Below the pieces are notes generated by a model. That model worked only from the letters and a program-made list of their open reading frames with translations. It searched no databases and was not told the origin of the DNA. A stretch of 64,000 bases of DNA from contig CALFFN010000021.1 of the NCBI GenBank assembly GCA_937958185.1, positions 154,929 through 218,928 of the forward strand. Reading direction: 5' to 3'. The translations under genes were made by a program, and so were the position numbers. The number at the start of each line of letters is the position of its first letter. The stretch's first letter is position 1. The stretch comes from an uncultured Neglectibacter sp. (GTDB lineage: Bacteria; Bacillota; Clostridia; Oscillospirales; Acutalibacteraceae). Positions 1 through 7,512 of the stretch are shown in pieces.

Positions 1-793
1 GGTCAGGGGGGACCGTTCCCACCGCGTGGAGGGTATGCTCCCACACGTCATAGCAGTGGTAGGGCGTTTCCTGGGCGCAGCCTTTCATCGGCGCAAGCTC
101 CGGCAGCACGGTAAAGATCACGCCGCTGTATTGTCGCAGGATTTTTTCCGCGCCGCCTCCCAGCAGCAGCTTTTCCAGCTCTGCTTTTGCCCGCTCATGG
201 GAAATTTCCAGCAGCAGCGTCTTTTTTCTCTGCAAGGCTTCCGCAGTGCCCGCTTCCGGCAAAAAGTCGAGCTTTGACGCGAACCGCAGACAGCGCAGGA
301 TCCGTAGCGCGTCCTCGGAGAACCGCCTGTCCGCGTCTCCCACACAGCGCAGCTTCTTATTTTGCAGGTCGGCAAGCCCGCCGAATTTGTCCACCAGCCC
401 GCGCGCCGGGTGGTACGCCATAGCGTTTACGGTAAAATCCCGCCGGGAGAGATCGTCTTCCAGCCGCCGGGAAAATTCCACCTTTTCCGGGTGGCGGTGG
501 TCAAGATACACGCCGTCACTGCGATAGGTGGTGATCTCCACCGGGCTGCCATCGATCAGGACCGTCACGGTGCCGTGCTGAATGCCGGTCTCAATGCAGC
601 GGAAGCCGGAACAGCATTTCAAAATCGCACCTGGGGGCGCGTTGGTGGTGACGTCCCAGTCGCCGGGGGAAAGCTCCAAAAGGGAGTCTCTCACGCAGCC
701 GCCCACGAACCAGGCTTCCCAGCCCGCCGCTTCCAGACAGCGCACCGCCCGCACAGCATATTCCGGCGGCGTGACGGCAAGCTTTCCCTGCAT
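1..793 (-). CDS. cca: CCA tRNA nucleotidyltransferase (3' part beyond window)
   Basis: Adds or repairs the 3' CCA end of tRNAs in the cytoplasm. I translated the minus strand from the ATG at 793-791. The N-terminal region has the class II nucleotidyltransferase signature FVGGCVRDSLL, then GDWDVTT with the metal-binding aspartates, the RRDFTVNAMAY motif and ALRILRCLRFAS, in the family's usual order. The frame stays open for about 264 codons to the window edge, reaching an HD-like YHCYDVWEHTLHA stretch, so the C-terminus is outside. An AAGGGGGG ribosome site precedes the start. Some family members only add A or CC; that cannot be judged from this part. Confidence 0.93.
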   Translation of the reverse strand, partial: MQGKLAVTPPEYAVRAVRCLEAAGWEAWFVGGCVRDSLLELSPGDWDVTTNAPPGAILKCCSGFRCIETGIQHGTVTVLIDGSPVEITTYRSDGVYLDHRHPEKVEFSRRLEDDLSRRDFTVNAMAYHPARGLVDKFGGLADLQNKKLRCVGDADRRFSEDALRILRCLRFASKLDFLPEAGTAEALQRKKTLLLEISHERAKAELEKLLLGGGAEKILRQYSGVIFTVLPELAPMKGCAQETPYHCYDVWEHTLHAVGTVPPD

Positions 794-966
794 GTTTCGA
801 GCCCCCCTTTCTGAAAAATTTTTCTTACTAACAGTAACATATCATTCTTTTCGGCTTTTTTCAAGAAAAAAGCCAATTTCGGCGGCTGGATTCGTTGACA
901 GACAGGGGAAAAGATGGTAAAATTCTGGCGGCAAGACAGAAAAATTTGAACGAGGGGTGACAGGTC

Positions 967-1464
967 ATGGCTTTGTTGGAGCAATGGCGCAAGTACGCGG
1001 AGGAACAGCAGCAGGGGAAGGACGGTCAAAAATTCTGGAAAGAATATTTTGACGCGGAAACGGAAATTTACAAGAAGATTCTGAAAAGCAAGCCCAGAAA
1101 GAACACGGTAAAGGGCTTTGCGGAAAAATACGGCGTGGACGTTATGACGATGGTGGGCTTTCTGGACGGTGTAAACGACAGCCTGAAGGAGAAAAATCCG
1201 CTGGAAGAAATCGAAGAGGACAGCGAAGTCAACCTGAACTACGACAAGGAGCTGCTCTATAAGAATATGGTGGAGGCCAAGGCAGAATGGCTCTACAATC
1301 TGCCTGAATGGGACGAGCTGATCCCCGAGGACCGCCGGAAAGAGCTTTATAAGGAGCAGAAGCGCTCCAAAACCGTGGTCAAGGGGAAGAAGATCGGCAG
1401 AAACGACCCCTGCCCTTGCGGAAGCGGAAAAAAGTACAAGAAATGCTGCGGCAGGGACGCATAA
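967..1464 (+). CDS. SEC-C motif protein
   Basis: A 165-residue, charged, mostly helical protein ending in a SEC-C zinc-binding motif (NDPCPCGSGKKYKKCC), the motif found at the end of SecA and many small proteins. The first 140 residues are unassigned and no other domain is recognised. The ATG follows a GAGGGGTGACAGG ribosome site. The last 12 codons plus stop are repeated twice more directly downstream with a 68-bp period (separate entry). An AT-stem terminator follows at 1635-1670. The motif may bind zinc or nucleic acid; the function is unknown. Confidence 0.8.
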   Translation: MALLEQWRKYAEEQQQGKDGQKFWKEYFDAETEIYKKILKSKPRKNTVKGFAEKYGVDVMTMVGFLDGVNDSLKEKNPLEEIEEDSEVNLNYDKELLYKNMVEAKAEWLYNLPEWDELIPEDRRKELYKEQKRSKTVVKGKKIGRNDPCPCGSGKKYKKCCGRDA

Positions 1465-1602
1465 CGCAGGTCGGTGGAAGCCTTTCCGCCCGCGGAAAAA
1501 AGTACAAGAAATGCTGTGGCAGGGACGCATAACGCAGGTCGGCGGTAGCCTTTCCGCCCACGGAAAGAAATACAAGAAGTGCTGCGGCAGAGACGCATAA
1601 CA
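1425..1602 (+). repeat. Three-copy 68-bp repeat of SEC-C gene tail
   Basis: Units start at 1425, 1493 and 1561 (the third is incomplete). Each carries the codons for GKKYKKCCGRDA followed by TAA. Copy 2 differs from copy 1 in those codons by one base and copy 3 by four; all five changes are synonymous. Between copies lies a spacer containing GGCGG...CCGCC that can form a hairpin. The 68-bp period is not a multiple of three, so only the first copy is in frame with the gene. Confidence 0.9.
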
Positions 1603-1634
1603 CGCGGTTCCTGACCCGCTTTGGAAAGCAACGC

Positions 1635-1670
1635 AAAAATAATTTCAGCGCGGCGCACTATATTATTTTT
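1635..1670 (+). terminator. AT-stem intrinsic terminator after SEC-C gene
   Basis: AAAAATAAT at 1635-1643 pairs with ATTATTTTT at 1662-1670 around a GC-rich inner loop (GCGCGGCGC), ending in a run of T. It separates the SEC-C gene and its repeats from sigG. Confidence 0.6.
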
Positions 1671-1688
1671 CTCAATAAAGCCCCATGT

Positions 1689-1716
1689 CGCCCTGTTTCC
1701 AAATGGAAGCGGGGCG
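1689..1716 (+). other. 12-bp hairpin upstream of sigG
   Basis: CGCCCTGTTTCC at 1689-1700 pairs over its full length (with G-T wobbles) with GGAAGCGGGGCG at 1705-1716 around an AAAT loop. There is no T tract, so it is not a standard terminator. It lies 60 nt before the sigG start, within the likely promoter or leader. Confidence 0.5.
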
Positions 1717-1776
1717 ATTAAACTATCTGAAATATGCAAAGAATACCTTCGTAAGAAAATTTACGGAGGTGTTTGT

Positions 1777-2547
1777 ATGCAGGGCAAGGTTGAAATTTGC
1801 GGCGTGAACACTTCCCGTCTCAAGGTGCTGAAAAGCGACGAGATGCGGGAGCTTCTGGTAAAAAGCCATGAGGGAGATATGGAAGCCCGGGAGAAGCTGA
1901 TAAATGGCAATCTCCGGCTGGTTTTAAGCGTCATTCAGCGGTTCGGCAACCGGGGGGAAAACCCGGACGACCTGTTTCAGGTGGGCTGTATCGGGCTCAT
2001 CAAAGCCATCGACCATTTCGACGTGACGCAGGGAGTGCAGTTCTCCACCTACGGCGTGCCCATGATCATTGGCGAGGTGCGCCGCTTCCTGCGGGACAAC
2101 AATTCCGTGCGGGTCAGCCGCTCCATGCGCGACACGGCTTATAAGGCGATCCAGTGCAAGGAGCGCCTCACCGCCGAACGGGGACAGGAGCCGACCATCG
2201 AGGAGATCGCCGAGAAGCTGGAAATGCGCCGGGAGGACGTGGTCGTGGCGCTGGAAGCCATTGTAGAGCCTGTTTCCCTGTACGAGCCGGTGTTCTCCGA
2301 CGGCGGCGATACCATTTATATCATGGATCAGGTTGGGGACGGCAGCGACGACGGGGACTGGCTGGAGGAAATCGCCATCAAGCAGGCGATCCGGAATTTG
2401 AGCGACCGGGAACGCAACATTCTTTCCATGCGCTTTTTAGACGGCAAGACCCAGATGGAGGTGGCAGGGGAAATCGGCATTTCCCAGGCGCAGGTCTCCC
2501 GGCTGGAAAAGGGCGCGCTGGGGAAGATCAAAAAAGAGATACGGTAA
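1777..2547 (+). CDS. sigG: Sporulation sigma factor SigG
   Basis: RNA polymerase sigma factor for late forespore genes, 256 residues, the usual SigG length. The N-terminus KVEICGVNTSRLKVL is the SigG hallmark. It is followed by region 2 (NGNLRLVLSVIQRF, DDLFQVGCIGL, FSTYGVPMIIGE), region 3 (SVRVSRSMRDTAYKA) and region 4 with its helix-turn-helix (GKTQMEVAGEIGISQAQVSRLE). The ATG at 1777 is fixed by a strong ACGGAGGT site 6 nt upstream; an in-frame extension to 1621 lacks one. Here sigG stands alone, without spoIIGA-sigE directly upstream, and ends in a bidirectional terminator. Confidence 0.95.
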   Translation: MQGKVEICGVNTSRLKVLKSDEMRELLVKSHEGDMEAREKLINGNLRLVLSVIQRFGNRGENPDDLFQVGCIGLIKAIDHFDVTQGVQFSTYGVPMIIGEVRRFLRDNNSVRVSRSMRDTAYKAIQCKERLTAERGQEPTIEEIAEKLEMRREDVVVALEAIVEPVSLYEPVFSDGGDTIYIMDQVGDGSDDGDWLEEIAIKQAIRNLSDRERNILSMRFLDGKTQMEVAGEIGISQAQVSRLEKGALGKIKKEIR

Positions 2548-2549
2548 TA

Positions 2550-2586
2550 AAACAGACGGGGCGAAAATCATTCGCCCCGTCTGTTT
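2550..2586. terminator. Bidirectional terminator between sigG and lipoprotein gene
   Basis: A perfect 16-bp stem, AAACAGACGGGGCGAA with its complement, around an AATCA loop. It is flanked by A/T on both sides and serves both converging genes. Confidence 0.9.
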
Positions 2587-2587
2587 G

Positions 2588-3400
2588 TCAGGAAATCCAC
2601 ATATCGGTGATTTCCGCAAAGACCCATTGTCCGTTTTTGTCCAGTGAAGCTGTGTTGGAATAACCGGCGACGCCCAAGCCGCTCCGCCATTTTTGGACGG
2701 AATAGGTAACTTTACCGCTTTTGACCTCTTTTTCTTCGATGGTGAAATGTAAGCCGTCCTCCCAATAGAGGTTTTCTTCGTCGATGTACCCCTCGTCCAT
2801 CAGCTCCCGGAGCGTGCCCTGCAGGGATTCGACCCCGTGGGCTGAGGAAAATTCAAAGGCTAACAGCTGCTTCTCACTTTCGCTGAGTGCGGAAACCTCC
2901 GTAAGATCAAATCCAAATTTGGATACGTCTCCGTTGAGACCATCGTCCTCCTTCAGAATATCCTCCAGAATCTGGTAATAGAGAGAAAAATAGTCCGTCT
3001 GCTGTTCCTTGAAGGTGACGGTATCCGCATGGATCTGGGCGGGCCAGGTTTCCAGGACGGTCCCGTCAAAGCCAATTTCCACCACCATGCCGGGCAGAGG
3101 AGCTTCAGCGCCGCTGAGCTGTTCCGGCGCACAGGAGAAATCGTAGACCTCGGAATATGCTTCCGAAAGCCCCACGCCCCGGACGCTGCTGCCGTTTACC
3201 GTGCAGATTTTCATATCCATAGCGGCAGGGGTTTTTGCAGGCTGGGAGCTTTCCGAACCGGCTTGGGATCCGGCGCTTCGCGGCACACTGCCAGTGCCGC
3301 TCCCGTTTCCGGCAGGGAGACCATTGTTTCCGCAGGCTGCCATAGTGATAAGAAGCGCCAGCGCCAATACAAGCGTGTATACTGTTTTCAAAATCTTCAT
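2588..3400 (-). CDS. Predicted lipoprotein, unknown function
   Basis: A 270-residue secreted lipoprotein. MKILKTVYT leads into a hydrophobic stretch and an MAAC lipobox with Cys23 as the predicted lipidation site. A Gly/Ser-rich linker follows, then an acidic globular domain of about 210 residues that I do not recognise. The start at 3400 follows an AAGGAGG site; an upstream in-frame ATG at 3448 is not supported. It is probably anchored to the outer face of the membrane. It lies alone between sigG and ppa. Confidence 0.8.
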   Translation of the reverse strand: MKILKTVYTLVLALALLITMAACGNNGLPAGNGSGTGSVPRSAGSQAGSESSQPAKTPAAMDMKICTVNGSSVRGVGLSEAYSEVYDFSCAPEQLSGAEAPLPGMVVEIGFDGTVLETWPAQIHADTVTFKEQQTDYFSLYYQILEDILKEDDGLNGDVSKFGFDLTEVSALSESEKQLLAFEFSSAHGVESLQGTLRELMDEGYIDEENLYWEDGLHFTIEEKEVKSGKVTYSVQKWRSGLGVAGYSNTASLDKNGQWVFAEITDMWIS

Positions 3401-3465
3401 TGCAGTGTCCTCCTTTTTCCTTTTATACAACGAAGCGGGAAAAAACACTCACCTAAATGAAAATT

Positions 3466-3999
3466 TCAACGGCAGAAATCGTTCAAGTACCGTTCCAGGC
3501 AGGAGGAGATCACGTCCTTTGCGTCCTCAGGACCCTTCACCTCGCTGATGTCCGTTGTTTTTCCACCCTCCAGCTGCTTGTATACCGAGAAGAAATGCTG
3601 CATTTCCTCAAAAATATGGTCCGGCAGCTCTTTGATATCCCGATAGCTGTTGTAGGTGGGGTCGTCAAAGGGGATCGCGATGATCTTTTCGTCCTTTTTG
3701 CCGCCGTCGTCCATGATGATGACCCCGATGGGGTAGCACCGCACCAGGGACATGGGCAGGATATTTTCCGAGCAGAGCACCAGCACGTCCAGCGGATCAC
3801 CGTCGCTGGCATAGGTGCGGGGGATAAAGCCATAATTTGCCGGGTAATGGGTGGAGGTGTACAGCACCCGGTCCAGCCGCAAAAGCCCGACCTCCTTGTC
3901 CAGCTCGTACTTTGCCTTGCCGCCCTTTGTGATTTCAATGACCGCGAAAAAATCGTCCCGATTGATCCGCTTTGGAGAAATGTCGTGCCAGATATTCAT
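3466..3999 (-). CDS. ppa: Inorganic pyrophosphatase, family I
   Basis: Hydrolyses pyrophosphate to two phosphates in the cytosol. The 177-residue length fits the soluble family I enzyme. Visible motifs are EITKGGKAKYELDKE, the signature DGDPLDVLVL with the Mg-binding aspartates, and DPTYNSYRDIKELP near the active site. I chose the ATG at 3999 (MNIWHDIS), preceded by AAAGGAT, over an ATG eight codons upstream. Confidence 0.93.
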   Translation of the reverse strand: MNIWHDISPKRINRDDFFAVIEITKGGKAKYELDKEVGLLRLDRVLYTSTHYPANYGFIPRTYASDGDPLDVLVLCSENILPMSLVRCYPIGVIIMDDGGKKDEKIIAIPFDDPTYNSYRDIKELPDHIFEEMQHFFSVYKQLEGGKTTDISEVKGPEDAKDVISSCLERYLNDFCR

Positions 4000-4107
4000 G
4001 CTGCTTTCATCCTTTCCAAACATTTGCCTTGCCGCAAGTATACCATTTCAGGGATAAAAAATCAAATCAAACATACAGTTGCTATATGAGGAAAGGAGGC
4101 GGTTTTC

Positions 4108-4404
4108 ATGAACTGTCGAATGGGAGATTTGCGGAACAAGGAGATCATCAACGTGAAGGACGGCGCAAGGATCGGCTTTGTTTCCGATATCGAGCTGGAT
4201 ACCCAAACGGCGGAGCTGACCGCGGTAGTGGTGTACGGCAGGCTGCGGCTCTTCGGGCTTTTGGGCAGGGAGCCGGATTTCGTGATCCCGTGGAAAGATA
4301 TTTCTCTGATCGGCGACGACACCATGCTGGTAAATTACCACAGACCGGAGCTCGAGAAAAAATCCGGCGTTTTCGCAAAATTGCTGGATAAAATCTCTCT
4401 TTAG
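4108..4404 (+). CDS. YlmC/YmxH-family PRC-barrel protein
   Basis: A 98-residue protein made almost entirely of a PRC-barrel fold: LRNKEIINVKDGARIGFVSDIELD, then FVIPWKDISLIGDDTMLV. This matches the YlmC/YmxH family found in endospore formers. The biochemical role is not established. A GGAAAGGAGG site precedes the ATG. It stands alone just before rpsB. Confidence 0.85.
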   Translation: MNCRMGDLRNKEIINVKDGARIGFVSDIELDTQTAELTAVVVYGRLRLFGLLGREPDFVIPWKDISLIGDDTMLVNYHRPELEKKSGVFAKLLDKISL

Positions 4405-4457
4405 AGAACGAAGCGCTTCAAATTGCGGAAAGGGTAGAGAAAAAAGCGAAAAAAACC

Positions 4458-4486
4458 TTGATTCTTCCAAAAAGGCGTGCTATAAT
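4458..4486 (+). promoter_or_regulatory. rpsB promoter
   Basis: TTGATT and TATAAT are separated by exactly 17 bp, about 90 nt before the rpsB start. Confidence 0.8.
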
Positions 4487-4504
4487 ATTCCAGCAAAATA
4501 CGCA

Positions 4505-4551
4505 CAGTCTGCCTCTCACGCCACAGGCGAATTGAAATAAACGGCAGGCTG
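4505..4551 (+). promoter_or_regulatory. Structured leader of rpsB
   Basis: CAGTCTGCC (4505-4513) pairs with GGCAGGCTG (4543-4551), nine base pairs with one wobble, enclosing an inner hairpin CGCC-ACA-GGCG (4519-4529). The structure ends about 20 nt before the AAGGAGG site of rpsB. This is the arrangement expected of an S2 autoregulatory leader, but I cannot match it to a named family from sequence alone. Confidence 0.55.
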
Positions 4552-4578
4552 GAGGAAAAACCAAGGAGGTTTTCAAAC

Positions 4579-5346
4579 ATGGCAGTCGTATCTATGAAAC
4601 AGCTTCTGGAGGCTGGCGTCCACTTTGGCCACCAGACGAGAAGATGGAACCCCAAAATGGCTCCGTACATCTTCACCGAGCGCAATGGTATCTATATCAT
4701 TGACCTGCAGAAGACCGTGAAAAAGCTGGAAGAAGCGTACAACTTTGTGCGCGACCTGTCCACCGAGGGCAAGAGCGTGCTGTTCGTTGGCACCAAGAAG
4801 CAGGCGCAGGAGTCTGTAAAGGAAGAGGCTCTCCGCGCGGACGCTTATTATGTGAACGCCCGCTGGCTGGGCGGTATGCTGACCAATTTCACCACCATTC
4901 GCAAGCGCATTCAGCGTTTGGCGCAGCTGCGCAAAATGGAAGAGGACGGCACCTTTGAGCTGCTGCCCAAGAAGGAAGTCGCACAGCTTCAGCTGGAAAT
5001 CGAGAAGCTGGAAAAGTATCTGGGCGGCATCAAGGATATGAAGGAATTCCCCGGCGCTCTGTTCATCGTCGATCCCCGCAAGGAGCGTATTGCCGTGGCG
5101 GAAGCCCGCAAGCTGCATATCCCGATCGTTGCTATCGTGGACACCAACTGCGACCCCGATGAGATCGACTATGTGATCCCCGGCAACGACGACGCTATCC
5201 GCGCTGTGAAGCTGATCGCCGGCGCCATGGCTGACGCCATCATCGAGGGCAGAGAAGGTCAGATGGGCGCCGCTGCCCGTGACGACGGGGAAGACGAAGG
5301 CGAAGCAGCCGAGGTCGAAACCGGGGAAGCTCCTGAGCAGGAGTGA
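4579..5346 (+). CDS. rpsB: 30S ribosomal protein S2
   Basis: Small-subunit ribosomal protein, 255 residues. It shows the S2 hallmarks MKQLLEAGVHFGHQTRRWNPKM, NARWLGGMLTNF, PGALFIVDPRKE and VDTNCDPDEIDYVIPGNDDA. It carries an acidic C-terminal tail (DDGEDEGEAAEVETGEAP), a common extension. A strong AAGGAGG site precedes the ATG. It is in an operon with tsf, as in most bacteria. Confidence 0.98.
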   Translation: MAVVSMKQLLEAGVHFGHQTRRWNPKMAPYIFTERNGIYIIDLQKTVKKLEEAYNFVRDLSTEGKSVLFVGTKKQAQESVKEEALRADAYYVNARWLGGMLTNFTTIRKRIQRLAQLRKMEEDGTFELLPKKEVAQLQLEIEKLEKYLGGIKDMKEFPGALFIVDPRKERIAVAEARKLHIPIVAIVDTNCDPDEIDYVIPGNDDAIRAVKLIAGAMADAIIEGREGQMGAAARDDGEDEGEAAEVETGEAPEQE

Positions 5347-5379
5347 TCCGGAAGCACCAGATTCTCATGAAAAATTAGG

Positions 5380-5400
5380 CCCCGGCGGCTGCCGCCGGGG
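5380..5400 (+). other. GC-rich hairpin between rpsB and tsf
   Basis: CCCCGGCGGC and GCCGCCGGGG form a perfect 10-bp inverted repeat separated by one T. It has no T tract and sits just upstream of the tsf ribosome site. It could stabilise the mRNA, tune the S2/EF-Ts ratio, or act as a processing site. Confidence 0.6.
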
Positions 5401-5418
5401 GAAAGGATTGAATATCGT

Positions 5419-6333
5419 ATGAATTTTACTGCGAAGGACGTTGCCGCTCTGCGCGAGAAGACCGGGTGCGGCATGATGGATTGTAAAAAAGCCCTGACCG
5501 AGTCCAACGGCGACATGGATAAGGCGGTTGACTTTCTCCGGGAGAAGGGGCTTGCCGCCGCTGTGAAGAAGGCGGGTCGTATCGCCGCCGAGGGCGTTGC
5601 CTTTGCCACCACCAGTGAATGCGGCAAGGTTGCCGTTGTCATCGAGGTCAACGCTGAGACCGACTTTGTGGCAAAGAACGCTGAGTTCCAGACCTTTGTC
5701 AAGATCTGTGCCGACACCATCATTCATCAGAATCCCGCCGACGTGGAAGCTCTGCTCCAGTGCAAGGCTGAGGGCTCTGAGCAGACGGTGGACGCTCTGC
5801 TGAAGGAAAAGATCCTCACCATCGGTGAGAACATCAAGATTCGCCGTTTTGACCGCTTTGAAGGCGCTGTGACTTCTTATGTCCACGGCGGCGGACGTAT
5901 CGGCGTCATCGTGAAGTTCGACACCACCGATGAGATCGCTGCGACCGAGGGCTTCAAGACCTATGCCCACAATGTGGCAATGCAGATCGCCGCCCTGAAT
6001 CCTGAGTTCCTGGACGAGGCTGCCGTTCCTGCTGAGCGCAAGGAAAAGGAAAAGGAGATCCTCACCCAGCAGATCGTGGACGAGGGCAAGCCTGCCAACA
6101 TCGCGGAAAAGATCGTTGCCGGTCGTCTCAGCAAGTTCTTCAAGGAAATCTGCCTGGTCGATCAGCAGTATGTGCAGGACAGCAAAATGACTGTCCAGCA
6201 GTACACCGACAGCGTTGCCCAGGAGCTGGGCGGTTCCATCAAGATCACCGCCTATACCCGCTTTGAAAAGGGCGAGGGCTTGGAGAAGCGCGAGGATAAT
6301 TTCGCCGAGGAGATCGCCAGCCTGGTGAAGTAA
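5419..6333 (+). CDS. tsf: Translation elongation factor Ts
   Basis: Nucleotide exchange factor for EF-Tu, 304 residues. The N-terminal UBA-like domain contains KTGCGMMDCKKAL and the core contains the family signature EVNAETDFVAKN. The C-terminal VDQQYVQDSKMTVQQY region is typical. The ATG at 5419 follows a GGGGGAAAGGATTG site. Second gene of the rpsB-tsf operon, closed by the terminator at 6355. Confidence 0.98.
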   Translation: MNFTAKDVAALREKTGCGMMDCKKALTESNGDMDKAVDFLREKGLAAAVKKAGRIAAEGVAFATTSECGKVAVVIEVNAETDFVAKNAEFQTFVKICADTIIHQNPADVEALLQCKAEGSEQTVDALLKEKILTIGENIKIRRFDRFEGAVTSYVHGGGRIGVIVKFDTTDEIAATEGFKTYAHNVAMQIAALNPEFLDEAAVPAERKEKEKEILTQQIVDEGKPANIAEKIVAGRLSKFFKEICLVDQQYVQDSKMTVQQYTDSVAQELGGSIKITAYTRFEKGEGLEKREDNFAEEIASLVK

Positions 6334-6354
6334 GCCAATCATTTGACAGCATGA

Positions 6355-6390
6355 AACAACGCCCTGCGGAGAAATCCGCAGGGCGTTGTT
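6355..6390. terminator. Terminator after tsf
   Basis: A perfect 16-bp stem around a GAAA loop, with AACAACGCCCTGCGGA as the left arm. It is near-symmetric, so it may also serve the converging CPBP gene. Confidence 0.9.
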
Positions 6391-6466
6391 TGTCGTCCAC
6401 AAAATATTTTTCCCGGTGCGGGAGGGAAGGTCTGCTGTTTTCCTGTAAGCTGGACCTGCTTTTATC

Positions 6467-7318
6467 TCATTGGTTTATCCGTTTTGCCTGATTCGATTTT
6501 TTATCATATAGTATCACAACGAACAGAGACAGCAGCTGCCCAAGTATGATTCTGACGATTTGCATGGAGTCCGCTTCGCCGTTGGAGATCACGTGCAGCA
6601 AATTCGTCACGACAACATTGTTGAACAAATGGTCGCCAAGCCCCACCCACAATGAACCTGTCATCTGATATAGAAGCGACCATTTTATGCTCATAAGCCC
6701 AGACAACAGGATATATCCGATCCCCATTGCAAGCAGGTTGGCAAGCGAAGCGTTTCCGTCCAGATAATCTCTGAAAGGCATGACCCAATGCCAGATCCCG
6801 AACAGAAAAGCAATCAAGAGCGCAGCATGGATAAAGGATAATTTCCCGGAAAGGATTTTCATAAATAATCCGCGGAACACACCCTCCTCCATCCAAACGT
6901 TTATCATATTGAATGCAATACATAATAAGAAAAAGAGGGGGCTGTTGTGTTTTACTGTTTCTCCGCTTAGAGAAAAACCGCTGATGTAAAAGGCAAGGGA
7001 TACGTTTCCGTTGATGCAATAAAGGATAAGGCATTCTATGGAATAAGCAGCGATAAAGCAGCCGCCTCCCAATAGAAGCCCTTTTGCAGCGCCGGATAAT
7101 ATCTTATCCCCGGTAAAGCCGATGCTTTGCCAGCTGCTATGTAGTAAATGCAGAATGATCGCTAAAAGTACGATCCCAAAAACCTTATGCAGGAAATTTT
7201 CTGCGAGGACAGTTTCGTCTGTTCTTATTACAAAATATTCTGCCAGTCTGGCAGACCCGCATAGAGCAAATATGATCGCACAGCTCAGGATAGGCCGTTC
7301 CTTGATATTCTTTTCCAT
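6467..7318 (-). CDS. CPBP-family intramembrane protease
   Basis: A 283-residue protein with about eight membrane segments. It carries the CPBP/Abi (CAAX protease-like) motif EEGVFRGLF, a second motif around FGIWHWVMP, and a third with GLGDHLFNN that would supply metal-binding His/Asn. Some relatives give bacteriocin self-immunity or process peptides; the substrate here is unknown. AAAGGAG precedes the ATG at 7318, and upstream in-frame starts lack a site. The gene is visibly more AT-rich than its neighbours, which suggests acquisition. Confidence 0.85.
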   Translation of the reverse strand: MEKNIKERPILSCAIIFALCGSARLAEYFVIRTDETVLAENFLHKVFGIVLLAIILHLLHSSWQSIGFTGDKILSGAAKGLLLGGGCFIAAYSIECLILYCINGNVSLAFYISGFSLSGETVKHNSPLFFLLCIAFNMINVWMEEGVFRGLFMKILSGKLSFIHAALLIAFLFGIWHWVMPFRDYLDGNASLANLLAMGIGYILLSGLMSIKWSLLYQMTGSLWVGLGDHLFNNVVVTNLLHVISNGEADSMQIVRIILGQLLSLFVVILYDKKSNQAKRINQ

Positions 7319-7464
7319 CAGTTCTCCTTTCACGAACGCTGCTTTTGTCCCGGCAGGGCTTTCCATAGCATTGCGTTTTCTGTTTTGCAGTACAGCAGGG
7401 CGGTCTTTCAAAGCGCTTTTGATTGCCGGTATCGCCGCAGCGCGATGCTTGATAGAGTCGGTGC

Positions 7465-7508
7465 TATCAAAAATCCCGGAAAGTACACAGGCTTCCCGGG
7501 ATTTTTGA
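7465..7508 (-). terminator. Terminator after pepF
   Basis: ATCAAAAATCCCGG at 7465 pairs with CCGGGATTTTTGAT ending at 7508. Read on the minus strand it follows the pepF stop within 10 nt and ends in a T-rich arm. Confidence 0.75.
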
Positions 7509-7512
7509 TTTT

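Noticed and set aside
5365..6402. 345-codon minus-strand open frame
   Set aside because: Antisense to tsf, which is unmistakable.
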